Positions 55,823 through 64,000 of a stretch of DNA of 64,000 nt are shown here, piece after piece. The notes under the pieces are model-generated. The model was not told the DNA's origin. It made no database searches and saw nothing but the letters and a program-made list of their open reading frames with translations. Position 1 is the first letter of the stretch. Each line of letters opens with the position of its first letter. The position numbers were made by a program, and so were the translations under genes. Location of the stretch: positions 4,216,001 to 4,280,000 of the forward strand of contig NZ_CP089414.1 of assembly GCF_022394535.1 (NCBI RefSeq), written 5' to 3'. Origin of the DNA: Dyella terrae (GTDB lineage Bacteria > Pseudomonadota > Gammaproteobacteria > Xanthomonadales > Rhodanobacteraceae).

Positions 55823-56650
55823 ATGTCACAGATTCAGCCCGGCCTGCTATGGGTGGTCGCCACGCCGATCGGTCATCGGGATGACTTTTCCGCGCGTGCT
55901 GTGGAGACCTTGCGTTCAGTTGCGGTGATTGCCGCCGAGGACACCCGGCACAGTCGACCCTTGCTCATGCACTACAACATCGGCACGCCGCTCGTGGCGC
56001 TCCACGAGCACAACGAGCGCGAAATCGTCGATGCCATCGTTCGTCGTTTGCTGGGTGGTGAATCGGTGGCGCTGATTTCCGATGCGGGTACTCCACTTAT
56101 TAGTGACCCCGGGTTTCGTATGGTGCGCGCGGCTCGCGCGGCGGGCATCCGTTGCGCGCCGGTGCCCGGTGCTTGCGCGGCCATAGCGGCGCTTTCCGTG
56201 GCTGGATTGCCCAGTGACCGCTTCGTGTTTGAGGGTTTTCTGCCGCCCAAGACGGCCGCGCGCCGTACGCGCCTGCAGGAACTTGCGGGCGATGCGCGTA
56301 CGCTGATCTTTTACGAGTCTTCGCATCGCGTGGCCGAAAGCCTGGCCGATATGCGCGATGTGTTTGGTGAAACGCGCGAAGGCGTGCTGGCGCGTGAGCT
56401 GACGAAATTGTTCGAGACTGTCATCGATGTGCCGCTCGGTGAGCTAGCGGCTCGCGTGGCCAGTGACCCGAATCAGCAGCGCGGCGAGTGCGTGATTCTC
56501 GTCGCGGGGCGTGGCGAAGAAACGGATGCGCGCGAAGCGGAGGGGCGGCGTGTGTTCGCCATCCTGCGCGAAGAACTGCCGCCGGCGAAGGCGGCCAAGC
56601 TGGCGGCGGCGATCACGGGCGCGCCGCGCAAGCTGCTCTATGAGGGTTGA
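55823..56650 (+). CDS. rsmI: 16S rRNA 2'-O-methyltransferase RsmI
   Basis: Methylates the 2'-O of C1402 in 16S rRNA using SAM. 275 residues; TP-methylase fold with LWVVATPIGHRDDFSARAVETL, then AAEDTRHSRPLL, SDAGTPLISDPG and PVPGACAAIAALSVAGLP. RsmI adds the 2'-O mark while RsmH at 57915 adds N4 on the same base, so both enzymes for C1402 are encoded in this window. The ATG follows CAGGAAAC. Confidence 0.96.
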   Translation: MSQIQPGLLWVVATPIGHRDDFSARAVETLRSVAVIAAEDTRHSRPLLMHYNIGTPLVALHEHNEREIVDAIVRRLLGGESVALISDAGTPLISDPGFRMVRAARAAGIRCAPVPGACAAIAALSVAGLPSDRFVFEGFLPPKTAARRTRLQELAGDARTLIFYESSHRVAESLADMRDVFGETREGVLARELTKLFETVIDVPLGELAARVASDPNQQRGECVILVAGRGEETDAREAEGRRVFAILREELPPAKAAKLAAAITGAPRKLLYEG

Positions 56651-56725
56651 TGGGGCCTCAGGCCGGCATCGCCCGTAAAAAGCCCGATTCTCATGGGGCT
56701 TTGCTCGCTGTGTTCCTTTAGATAG

Positions 56726-57099
<374 letters not shown>

Positions 57100-57111
57100 T
57101 TCACGACCGAT

Positions 57112-57147
57112 CGTCACCGTCGCGCCCCAGTCGGCGCGGCGGTGACG
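57112..57147 (+). terminator. Stem-loop after rnpB
   Basis: A 15-bp stem (CGTCACCGTCGCGCC with GGCGCGGCGGTGACG, one G-U pair, CCAGTC loop) lies 13 bases after the RNA. The trailing T-run is weak. Probably it defines the 3' end of the rnpB transcript. Confidence 0.65.
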
Positions 57148-57244
57148 GTTGCGTCTGATGCGCCATGAATGGCGATTCATGTCCGGGCGCTTTCCAGGCG
57201 CACGGAAGCGTGACGGATGGCACGGTCGCGGAGCAAAAAATCCT

Positions 57245-57284
57245 AGCCATTCAAACACCTTGAGGTGTTTCCTCAGAAATGGCT
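57245..57284 (+). repeat. Nested inverted repeats upstream of the mraZ promoter
   Basis: Outer arms AGCCATT (57245-57251) and AATGGCT (57278-57284) enclose a perfect inner hairpin AAACACC-TTGA-GGTGTTT (57253-57270). It is 50 bases upstream of the -35 box. The inner stem with short T-run could be a second terminator; the whole could also be a binding site. Confidence 0.5.
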
Positions 57285-57336
57285 GGAATTACTGCCAGAT
57301 CTCCGCCTTTCTCATTGATTCACAAGAAAAATTTCC

Positions 57337-57365
57337 TTGACAGTCTCAGGGGGCGAGACTATCGT
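57337..57365 (+). promoter_or_regulatory. Promoter of the dcw cluster (PmraZ)
   Basis: A perfect TTGACA -35 box (57337-57342) is separated by 17 bases from TATCGT (57360-57365). The start point would be near 57372, 38 bases before the mraZ GTG. The -10 overlaps the first MraZ box, consistent with autorepression by MraZ. Confidence 0.75.
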
Positions 57366-57398
57366 GGGTTCCTGTGTGAAATCGTGGGAATTAGTGGA
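57364..57398 (+). promoter_or_regulatory. MraZ-binding boxes, four direct repeats at 10-bp spacing
   Basis: GTGGG (57364), GTGTG (57374), GTGGG (57384) and GTGGA (57394) are spaced exactly ten bases apart with 5-base spacers. This matches the known GTGGG-N5 direct repeats bound by MraZ upstream of its own operon, so the operon is probably repressed by its first gene product. Confidence 0.85.
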
Positions 57399-57409
57399 GT
57401 CTTAGCGTC

Positions 57410-57856
57410 GTGTTCCAGGGCGAAACCGCCATCACCGTTGACGACAAAGGCCGGCTGGCCATACCGACCGCGTATCGCGAGTTGGTGGCCGATGCCTGCG
57501 CCAATCGTCTGGTGATCACCTACAACCCCTTCGAGTCGGGCTGCCTCTGGCTGTTCCCGTACGCGGAGTGGGAAAAGGTGCGCGACCAGGTCAACGCACT
57601 TCCCAAGGTCAAGGCGGCGCATCGCGACATGCAGATGAAGCTGGTGGGTGCCGCGGCCGTTGTCGAGCCCGACTCCGCCGTGCGCATCCTGCTGCCGGCG
57701 AGCCAACGAGCGACCACGGGCATCGAGAAGAAGGCGGTTCTGTTGGGCATGGGCAACAAGTTCGAGCTTTGGAGCGAACTGGCGCACTTGGCCAAGATCC
57801 GCCAGACCATCGGCGAAGACGAGATCACCAACGAGATGGCGGAGCTGCAGCTGTAA
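57410..57856 (+). CDS. mraZ: Transcriptional regulator MraZ
   Basis: First gene of the dcw cluster, a DNA-binding protein with two AbrB-like halves that forms a ring and represses the operon. It has 148 residues from GTG 57410: [22 protein letters not shown] and later the second half [20 protein letters not shown] with GNKFELWSE. The GTG is supported by the family start (MFQG) and the promoter position. The MraZ boxes just upstream suggest autoregulation. Confidence 0.96.
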   Translation: MFQGETAITVDDKGRLAIPTAYRELVADACANRLVITYNPFESGCLWLFPYAEWEKVRDQVNALPKVKAAHRDMQMKLVGAAAVVEPDSAVRILLPASQRATTGIEKKAVLLGMGNKFELWSELAHLAKIRQTIGEDEITNEMAELQL

Positions 57857-57914
57857 CCGGCAACGGTGGCGGCGCGCAGTGGAGTGAACGGGACGCGAGC
57901 GGGAGTGCGGCGGC

Positions 57915-58838
57915 ATGGCCGAGCAGTTGAAGCACATCCCGGTGATGCTGGGTGAAGCAGTGGAGGGTCTCGCCGTGCAGGCTGGCGGGCGTTATCTCGA
58001 TGGCACCTTCGGACGCGGCGGCCACGCTCGCGCCGTGTTGTCGCGCCTGGGCCCCGATGGTCGGCTGTTGCTGATGGATCGGGATCCCACCGCCATTGCC
58101 ACGGCGCAGGCCGAGTTCGCCAGCGATCCGCGCGTGTCCATCCGCCATGCCAATTTTTCCAGCATGGCTGAGTGGGATGAGACCGCCGGCGGTCTTGACG
58201 GCATCCTGCTCGACCTCGGTGTGTCCTCACCCCAGCTCGATGAAGCCGCCCGCGGCTTCAGTTTCATGGCCGACGCACCGCTGGACATGCGCATGGACAC
58301 GACGCAAGGCGAAAGCGCTGCGGACTTCCTCGCCCATGCGTCGGAAAAAGAGATCGCCGATGTGCTGTGGAACTATGGCGATGAGCGCTTCAGTCGCAAG
58401 ATCGCTCGCGCCATCGTCGAAGACCGCACAGAAAGCCCCATCACGCGTACCGGTCAACTTGCGGCGCTGATCGAGCGCCTGATCGGTCGCCGTGAACCCG
58501 GCAAGCATCCAGCCACCCGCAGCTTCCAGGCCTTGCGCATCCGTGTGAACGGCGAGCTGGAAGCGCTTGAGCATGGCCTCAACGCGGCGCTGGAGCTGCT
58601 GAAGGTGGGTGGTCGCCTGTCCATCATCAGCTTCCATTCGCTGGAAGATCGCGCTGTGAAGCTGTTCATCCGCGATCACTCCGGTCGCGTGCAGGGCAGT
58701 CGCCGCGGTCCGCCGGTGGTCGCCGCACCTGCCCGCCTTGCCGCTGTTGGCAAGGCGCAGTTCCCGTCGGAAGAAGAGCTGTCCGTCAATCCGCGCGCCC
58801 GTTCGGCGGTGCTGCGCGTGGCGGAGAAGCTCGCATGA
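57915..58838 (+). CDS. rsmH: 16S rRNA N4-methyltransferase RsmH (MraW)
   Basis: Methylates N4 of C1402 in 16S rRNA with SAM. 307 residues; family motifs HIPVMLGEAVEGL at the N-terminus, YLDGTFGRGGHARAVL for SAM binding, LLDLGVSSPQLDEAARGFSF and GGRLSIISFHSLEDRAVK near the C-terminus. ATG 57915 is preceded by GGGAG. It is 58 bases after mraZ and overlaps ftsL by four bases. Confidence 0.97.
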   Translation: MAEQLKHIPVMLGEAVEGLAVQAGGRYLDGTFGRGGHARAVLSRLGPDGRLLLMDRDPTAIATAQAEFASDPRVSIRHANFSSMAEWDETAGGLDGILLDLGVSSPQLDEAARGFSFMADAPLDMRMDTTQGESAADFLAHASEKEIADVLWNYGDERFSRKIARAIVEDRTESPITRTGQLAALIERLIGRREPGKHPATRSFQALRIRVNGELEALEHGLNAALELLKVGGRLSIISFHSLEDRAVKLFIRDHSGRVQGSRRGPPVVAAPARLAAVGKAQFPSEEELSVNPRARSAVLRVAEKLA

Positions 58839-59107
58839 AGGTACTCGGCGGCCTCTTCATGTTCATCCTGATCGCGGCGGTGCTTTCCAGCGCCATTGCC
58901 GTGGTGTGGACGCGCCATGAGAGCCGCGTGTTGTTCGTCGAGCTGACTCGTCTGCAGAATCAGCGCGACGACCTCAACATTGAATACGGCAAGCTCGAGC
59001 TGGAGCAGGCTACCTGGGCCGAACCGCGTCGCGTAGACGACGAAGCGCGCCAGGTGCTCGGCATGGTCAATCCCAAGCCGCAAGACATCCAGTTGGTGCG
59101 CCGATGA
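58835..59107 (+). CDS. ftsL: Cell division protein FtsL
   Basis: A 90-residue bitopic protein of the divisome. One N-terminal helix (LFMFILIAAVLSSAIAVVW) is followed by a periplasmic coiled coil (RLQNQRDDLNIEYGKLELEQ) of the leucine-zipper type that pairs with FtsB. Start and stop overlap rsmH and ftsI by four bases. Family similarity is low in general, but size, topology and position are decisive. Confidence 0.93.
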   Translation: MKVLGGLFMFILIAAVLSSAIAVVWTRHESRVLFVELTRLQNQRDDLNIEYGKLELEQATWAEPRRVDDEARQVLGMVNPKPQDIQLVRR

Positions 59108-60915
59108 AGCCGCGCCCGCGCACATCTTCTTCGTCCCGCCGCCACGCTGCAGCTCCCAGCGCGCGCCGTCGCATGTTGCTGGTGGGCGGCGTACTCGCGG
59201 TCGCCTCGCTGGCCCTGGTGGCCCGCGCATTCGATATGCAGGTGGTGCGCAAGGACTTCTACCAGAATCAGGCTGACGCCCGCATCCTGCGCGAAGTGCC
59301 GATTGCGGTGTCGCGCGGCACCATTTTTGATCGCAATGGCGAGCCTCTGGCGGTATCCACGCCGGTGGTGTCGATCTGGGCCAATCCGGCGGAAGTGCTG
59401 GACAACGAGGACAAGCTGCCGGCGCTGGCCAAGGCCATCGGCATGGACCCGGATGCGCTCAAGCAATATCTGGCGCAGCGCTCCGAGCGTGAGTTTGTCT
59501 ACCTCAAGCGGCAGATGCCGCCCGATGCTGCGCAGGCGGTGCTGGATCTGGCCGTGCCGGGCGTAAATGGACAGCGTGAGTTCCGCCGCTTCTATCCGTC
59601 AGGCCCGGTGACGTCGCACGTGCTTGGCTTCACCAACATCGACGACCACGGCCAGGAAGGCTTAGAGCTGGCCTTCGACGACTGGCTGGCCGGCAAGGAA
59701 GGCCGCAAGCGCGTCATCCGTGATCGCCAGGGCCACGTGGTGGAAGACCTGGACCTGGTGCGCGCGCCGCAGCCGGGTCGCGACATCACGCTCAGCATCG
59801 ACCGCCGCATCCAGTTCCTCGCCTACAACGAACTGAAGAACACCATCCAGCAGTCGAGCGCCGACTCTGGCTCGATGGTGATCATCGACGTGCGTACGGG
59901 TGAAGTGCTGGCCATGGTTAATTGGCCGACCTACAACCCGAACGCCCTACGCGGCAGTGATCCGTCCAGTCGGCGCAACCGCGCGATGACCGACGTGGTA
60001 GAGCCAGGCTCCACCATCAAGCCGGTCTTGATGGCCGCCGCACTGTCCAGCGGCAGGTACACGCCGACCGGTCCGCTGGTCGATACCGGTAACGGTCACT
60101 TCTTCTATATCCGCAAGGACATTCGCGATACGCACTCGAACGGCATGCTGTCGCCCACCGGCATCATCGCCAAGTCCAGCAACATCGGTGCTGCCAAGGT
60201 GGCGCTGACGCTGGATACCGGCCTGATGTATGACACCTATCGCGCGTTCGGCTTCGGCGCCAGCACCAACAGCGGCTTCCCCGGCGAAGCGTCCGGCTAT
60301 CTCAGGCCGGGCAAGAGCTGGGGCATGCTGGAGAAGGCGATTCTGGCGTATGGCTATGGTCTCAACGTGACGCCGCTGCAGCTTACAAACGCCTACGCCA
60401 CCATTGCCGACAACGGCGTGATGCACTTGCCCACGTTCGTGAAGGGCTCGGATAACGAAGCCAAGCAGATCATCGATCCCAAGATCGCCAACGAACTGGT
60501 GCAGATGATGGTGGCGGTGACGCAGCCGGGCGGTACAGGCGCGCCGTACGCATGGATTGCCAACTACGGCGTCGCCGGCAAGTCGGGAACGGCGCACAAA
60601 GCGACGGCCGGCGGCTATTCCAGCAGCAATTACAGTTCCGCCTTTGCGGGCATCGTACCCGCATCCAATCCGCGTCTGGCGGCGGTGGTGATCGTCGACA
60701 ATCCGAGGAAAGGCAGCTACTACGGTGCGCTGGTTTCCGGTCCTGTGTTTTCCAAGGTTCTGGATGGCGCACTGCGGCTTCTGGACGTGCCACCGGACAA
60801 CATTGGCCGCTGGTACGTCGGCGGACCTCTGCAAGGACAGAACGGCCTAACAGGAAGCAAGCCGCCCGCTGTCGAAACCGTAGATGACGCACCGGTCGAT
60901 GAGACTCCCCAATGA
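59104..60915 (+). CDS. ftsI: Septal peptidoglycan D,D-transpeptidase FtsI (PBP3)
   Basis: 603-residue divisome transpeptidase. The N-terminal anchor helix is MLLVGGVLAVASLALVARA; the dimerisation domain follows; the catalytic domain has SxxK with Ser303 (EPGSTIKP), SxN at 358-360 (KSSNIG) and KSGT with Lys493 (AGKSGTAHKA). It crosslinks septal peptidoglycan with FtsW. The C-terminal tail is longer and Pro/Gly-rich. It overlaps ftsL and murE by four bases each. Confidence 0.97.
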   Translation: MKPRPRTSSSSRRHAAAPSARRRMLLVGGVLAVASLALVARAFDMQVVRKDFYQNQADARILREVPIAVSRGTIFDRNGEPLAVSTPVVSIWANPAEVLDNEDKLPALAKAIGMDPDALKQYLAQRSEREFVYLKRQMPPDAAQAVLDLAVPGVNGQREFRRFYPSGPVTSHVLGFTNIDDHGQEGLELAFDDWLAGKEGRKRVIRDRQGHVVEDLDLVRAPQPGRDITLSIDRRIQFLAYNELKNTIQQSSADSGSMVIIDVRTGEVLAMVNWPTYNPNALRGSDPSSRRNRAMTDVVEPGSTIKPVLMAAALSSGRYTPTGPLVDTGNGHFFYIRKDIRDTHSNGMLSPTGIIAKSSNIGAAKVALTLDTGLMYDTYRAFGFGASTNSGFPGEASGYLRPGKSWGMLEKAILAYGYGLNVTPLQLTNAYATIADNGVMHLPTFVKGSDNEAKQIIDPKIANELVQMMVAVTQPGGTGAPYAWIANYGVAGKSGTAHKATAGGYSSSNYSSAFAGIVPASNPRLAAVVIVDNPRKGSYYGALVSGPVFSKVLDGALRLLDVPPDNIGRWYVGGPLQGQNGLTGSKPPAVETVDDAPVDETPQ

Positions 60916-62384
60916 CCGCGCGCCTTGATCAGCTACTCAAAGGCATCGCCGAGACCCCAGGTGTCGGCGATATCGTCGTTTCAGGGCTTACGCTTGACTC
61001 GCGCCAAGTGCGTCCGGGTGATGCCTTCTTCGCTCTGCGCGGCACGCGCGAGCATGGCATTGCCTTTGCCCGTGGCGCTGTCGAGCGCGGCGCGCGCGTG
61101 GTGTTAGCCGAAGCACCGGCGGCGCATGTCGAGGGCATCGACGCGCCGGTGCTGTGGGTGGATGGCCTGCACGGCAAGGTCAGTGAGATCGCCTCGCGTT
61201 TCTTCGGTCGCCCATCCGAATCGCTGCGGGTGATCGGCGTGACCGGCACCAATGGCAAGACCTCAACGGTTCAGCTGCTGGCGCAGGCGCTGGAACATCT
61301 GGGCCATCGTGCCGCCACCATCGGTACGCTGGGCGCCGGTCTGCATGGCCGACTCCAGGAAGGCGAGCGGACCACGCCGGATGCGATCAACGTGCAGGGC
61401 CTGCTGGCCTCGTTCCGCGATGACGGCGCGACGCACGTGGCGATGGAGGTGTCCTCGCACGCGCTGGAGCAGGGACGCGTGGCGGCGGTGGCGTTCGATG
61501 TTGCCGCTTTCACCAACCTCACCCGTGATCATCTGGATTACCACGGCAGCATGGAGGCCTACGGCGACGCCAAGGCCAAACTGTTCGCATGGTCCACGCT
61601 CGATGCCGCCGCCATCAATATCGATGATGCCTTCGGCCGCACGCTGGCGCATCGGCTGCCGCAGGGCGTGCGCGCCTTGTGCCTGAGCGCTGAAGGTGAC
61701 CTGGACGCCGACGTTCGCGCCACCCACGTGGTCACTTCGGCGGAAGGCCTTGCCTTCGACCTGCAGACGCCGTGGGGCAGTCACGACATCCGCAGCCGTC
61801 TGCTGGGCCGCTTCAACGTAGCCAACCTGCTTGCTGTGATCGCCTGCCTGGGCGCACTGGGTGAGCAGTTCGAGCGCATCGTGGCTGCGATCGAGGTGCT
61901 GGAGCCGATCAACGGTCGCATGAATCGCCTCGGTGGTGTTTCCGACTTGCCGCTGGTGGTCGTCGACTACGCCCATACGCCGGATGCGTTGGAGCAGGCG
62001 CTCAACGCGCTGCGTGCGCACTGCGACGGCAAGCTGATCTGCGTATTTGGCTGTGGCGGCGAGCGTGATGCAGGCAAGCGTCCGCAGATGGGCGCCATCG
62101 CCGAACGTCTGGCGGATCGCATCGTCGTTACTGACGACAATCCGCGCGGCGAGGACGGTGACGTCATCGTCGCGCAGATCGTGGCCGGGCTGAGCCAGCC
62201 CGACATGGCCATCGTGGAGCGTGATCGGGCGAAGGCTATCGAATTCGCGCTGTCCTCGGCCCAGCCGGGCGACGTCGTGCTGATCGCCGGCAAGGGTCAC
62301 GAGACATATCAGGAGGGCGCGCATGGCAAGCGCCCGTTCGACGACCTGGCCGTTGCGCGTCAGGTGCTGGAGGTACGCGCATGA
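60912..62384 (+). CDS. murE: UDP-MurNAc-tripeptide ligase MurE
   Basis: Cytoplasmic Mur ligase that adds the third residue to the UDP-MurNAc dipeptide. 490 residues: Mur N-terminal domain, P-loop VTGTNGKTSTVQ (near residue 115), then central and C-terminal domains. The motif DNPRGED (near 62145) is the hallmark of enzymes that add meso-diaminopimelate, so the organism should have mDAP-type peptidoglycan. It overlaps ftsI and murF by four bases each. Confidence 0.97.
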   Translation: MTARLDQLLKGIAETPGVGDIVVSGLTLDSRQVRPGDAFFALRGTREHGIAFARGAVERGARVVLAEAPAAHVEGIDAPVLWVDGLHGKVSEIASRFFGRPSESLRVIGVTGTNGKTSTVQLLAQALEHLGHRAATIGTLGAGLHGRLQEGERTTPDAINVQGLLASFRDDGATHVAMEVSSHALEQGRVAAVAFDVAAFTNLTRDHLDYHGSMEAYGDAKAKLFAWSTLDAAAINIDDAFGRTLAHRLPQGVRALCLSAEGDLDADVRATHVVTSAEGLAFDLQTPWGSHDIRSRLLGRFNVANLLAVIACLGALGEQFERIVAAIEVLEPINGRMNRLGGVSDLPLVVVDYAHTPDALEQALNALRAHCDGKLICVFGCGGERDAGKRPQMGAIAERLADRIVVTDDNPRGEDGDVIVAQIVAGLSQPDMAIVERDRAKAIEFALSSAQPGDVVLIAGKGHETYQEGAHGKRPFDDLAVARQVLEVRA

Positions 62385-63751
62385 TGCGCTTGAGCACCAT
62401 CGCGCTTTGGACTCGCGGTCGCCTGGTGGGCGGCGATGTGGATGTGACCGGCGTGTCCATCGATACCCGTAAGGTGCAGGCCGGCGATCTGTTCGTCGCC
62501 ATCAAGGGCGAGCGCGTTGACGGTCACGACTTCCTCGCTGATGCGCAGGCCCGCGGCGCCATTGCTGCGCTGGTAACGCGTAAGGTCGATTCCTCGCTGC
62601 CGCAGGTGGTGGTGGATGACACCGCGTTGGCGTTGGGCGACCTGGCGAGTGCGGTACGCGCGCAAAGCAATGTGCGCGTGATCGGTATTACGGGCTCCAA
62701 CGGCAAGACCACGGTGAAGACGCTAACAGCGTCCATTTTGTCGCGCCACGGCCGTACTCACGTCAACGCTGGCAACTACAACAACGAACTGGGTTTGCCG
62801 CTCACGCTACTGGCCATGCCGCAGGACACCGAGTACGCCGTGCTCGAGATGGGTGCGGGGAAGCCGGGTGACATCGCCTATCTCGCCGCCATTGCACGGC
62901 CTGATATCGGCCTCGTGAATACCATTGCGCCGGCGCATCTTGAGCGCATGGGTAGCGTGGAAGGCGTGGCCGAGACCAAGGGCGCGCTGTATCAGGCGCT
63001 GCCGGTGGACGGCGTGGCGATCATCAATGCGGACGATGCATTCGCCAGCTTCTTCGCGGGGCTGGCCGGCTCACGTCGACAGTTGCGTTTTGCACTCAGC
63101 CACAAGGCCGACGTGGGCGCCGACATCGTCGATCAGCGCGTGGATGGCTCACACTTCGTGCTGAGCACCCCGGCTGGTGATGCCGATGTGCATCTGCCAT
63201 TGGCGGGCCGCCACAACATCGCCAACGCGATGGCGGCTGCGTCGATCGCGCTGGCGCTTGGCGTGCCGCTCGACACCATTGTGGAAGGCCTGGAGCAAGT
63301 GCCGGGCGTGGCCGGGCGTCTGCAGCTCGAGCACATGCCGGGTGGCTGGACGTTGATCGACGACAGCTACAACGCCAATCCGGGGTCCGTCGGCGCCGCC
63401 ATCGACACGCTGGCGCTCGCCGAGGGCGAACGCTGGCTGGTGCTGGGCGACATGGCGGAGTTGGGGGATAACGCCGCCGCGCTTCACGCGGGCATCGGCG
63501 AGCGTGCCCGCAAGCACGGCATCAATCGCCTGTTCGCTGTTGGCCCGCTCAGCGCATCGGCGGTGAAGGCGTTTGGAGAGCACGGCGAGCATTTCGCCGA
63601 CAAGGCGGCGCTCTCGGCGGCGCTCAAGCAACAACTGCATGGCGGCATCACGTGCCTGGTCAAGGGCTCGCGTTCCGCCGGCATGGATCAGGTCGTTGCC
63701 GCACTTCGCGACAACAAGGGAAAAGGGGAGGGCGCATCCGATGCTGCTTGA
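62381..63751 (+). CDS. murF: UDP-MurNAc-tripeptide-D-Ala-D-Ala ligase MurF
   Basis: Adds D-alanyl-D-alanine to UDP-MurNAc-tripeptide in the cytoplasm, completing the pentapeptide. 456 residues; P-loop [13 protein letters not shown] (near residue 106), [11 protein letters not shown], and the conserved [18 protein letters not shown] in the C-terminal part. The 3' end overlaps mraY by 11 bases. Confidence 0.97.
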   Translation: MMRLSTIALWTRGRLVGGDVDVTGVSIDTRKVQAGDLFVAIKGERVDGHDFLADAQARGAIAALVTRKVDSSLPQVVVDDTALALGDLASAVRAQSNVRVIGITGSNGKTTVKTLTASILSRHGRTHVNAGNYNNELGLPLTLLAMPQDTEYAVLEMGAGKPGDIAYLAAIARPDIGLVNTIAPAHLERMGSVEGVAETKGALYQALPVDGVAIINADDAFASFFAGLAGSRRQLRFALSHKADVGADIVDQRVDGSHFVLSTPAGDADVHLPLAGRHNIANAMAAASIALALGVPLDTIVEGLEQVPGVAGRLQLEHMPGGWTLIDDSYNANPGSVGAAIDTLALAEGERWLVLGDMAELGDNAAALHAGIGERARKHGINRLFAVGPLSASAVKAFGEHGEHFADKAALSAALKQQLHGGITCLVKGSRSAGMDQVVAALRDNKGKGEGASDAA

Positions 63752-64000
63752 ATTCGCAGACTGGATGGCACGGCACTTTACCGCCCTGCACCTGTTCCAG
63801 TACATCACGTTCCGCACCATCATGGCCGCGCTTACCGCATTGGCGATGTCGCTGCTGTTTGGTCCTGCGCTCATCCAGAAACTGGCGGATCTCAAGGCCG
63901 GACAGGTGGTACGCAAGGACGGCCCGCAGACGCATCTGTTCAAGGCCGGCACGCCGACCATGGGGGGCGTGATGATCCTGCTCGCCGTGACGGTTTCGAC
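63741..64000 (+). CDS. mraY: Phospho-N-acetylmuramoyl-pentapeptide transferase MraY, 5' part
   Basis: The integral membrane enzyme that makes lipid I; the window ends after 86 codons. ATG 63741 follows AAGGGGAGGG and begins [19 protein letters not shown]. The motifs [19 protein letters not shown] and [20 protein letters not shown] are diagnostic of MraY. It continues beyond the right edge. Confidence 0.97.
   Translation, partial: MLLEFADWMARHFTALHLFQYITFRTIMAALTALAMSLLFGPALIQKLADLKAGQVVRKDGPQTHLFKAGTPTMGGVMILLAVTVS

Overview
The window is 64 kb of GC-rich chromosomal DNA from a gammaproteobacterium. The gene families and gene order point to the Xanthomonadales (Lysobacterales), most likely Rhodanobacteraceae (Dyella, Luteibacter, Frateuria or Rhodanobacter type). 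The indicators are a Xanthomonadales-like bacteria-killing type IV secretion system (X-T4SS) with XVIPCD effectors, a VirB7 with an N0 domain, the order rsmI-rnpB-mraZ-rsmH-ftsL-ftsI-murE-murF-mraY, and an S-adenosylhomocysteine (SAH) riboswitch ahead of ahcY. The genus is inference; no rRNA or tRNA gene is present.

Layout. 1-3651: end of a cbb3 oxidase assembly cluster (fixH partial, ccoI, ccoS, and a SafE-like membrane protein carrying a frameshift). 3721-30769: a mosaic of housekeeping and metabolic genes. These are ahcY with its riboswitch, an S9 peptidase, ppc, a GST, a VIT/vWA/DUF2135 protein, uup, a D,D-carboxypeptidase, metK, a Tat-type FAD oxidoreductase, an SGNH hydrolase, a methyltransferase, a lipoprotein esterase, a CsgG-like protein, dusB, a histidine phosphatase, a nucleoside permease and a LysE/RhtB exporter. 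30958-33170: a secreted protein followed by a lysozyme-like XVIPCD effector. 33246-36170: an FAD-linked oxidase and a membrane alpha/beta hydrolase. 36308-52668, all on the minus strand: a complete X-T4SS, transcribed virB7-8-9-10-11-1-2-3-4-5-6, a DUF4189 protein, a small secreted protein, 1.5 copies of a lipoprotein immunity-type gene, a lipase XVIPCD effector and virD4. 52669-53514: an AT-richer gap without a convincing gene. 53515-57100: yraN-lpoA diverging from rsmI, then RNase P RNA. 57337-64000: the dcw cell-wall and division cluster, with a promoter and MraZ boxes, running off the window inside mraY.

How the parts fit. The secretion system (VirB7/9/10 core, VirB8/6/3 inner membrane complex, VirB4/VirB11/VirD4 ATPases, VirB2/VirB5 pilus, VirB1 lytic enzyme) should deliver the two XVIPCD toxins into competing bacteria. 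One toxin is predicted to cut peptidoglycan and the other to cut phospholipid. Secreted or lipoprotein partners encoded next to each toxin are candidate self-protection factors. The dcw genes build the same wall: MurE carries the DNPR motif of meso-diaminopimelate-adding enzymes.

Six probable coding genes are broken by single-base shifts: the SafE-like gene, the VIT/vWA gene, dac (twice), the Tat FAD oxidoreductase, the lipase-immunity gene and virB4. Most shifts fall in G/C or A homopolymers, and three 7-base G/C runs would each be in frame at 6. This looks more like homopolymer error in the source assembly than decay. I describe these genes as intact in function but frameshifted in this sequence.
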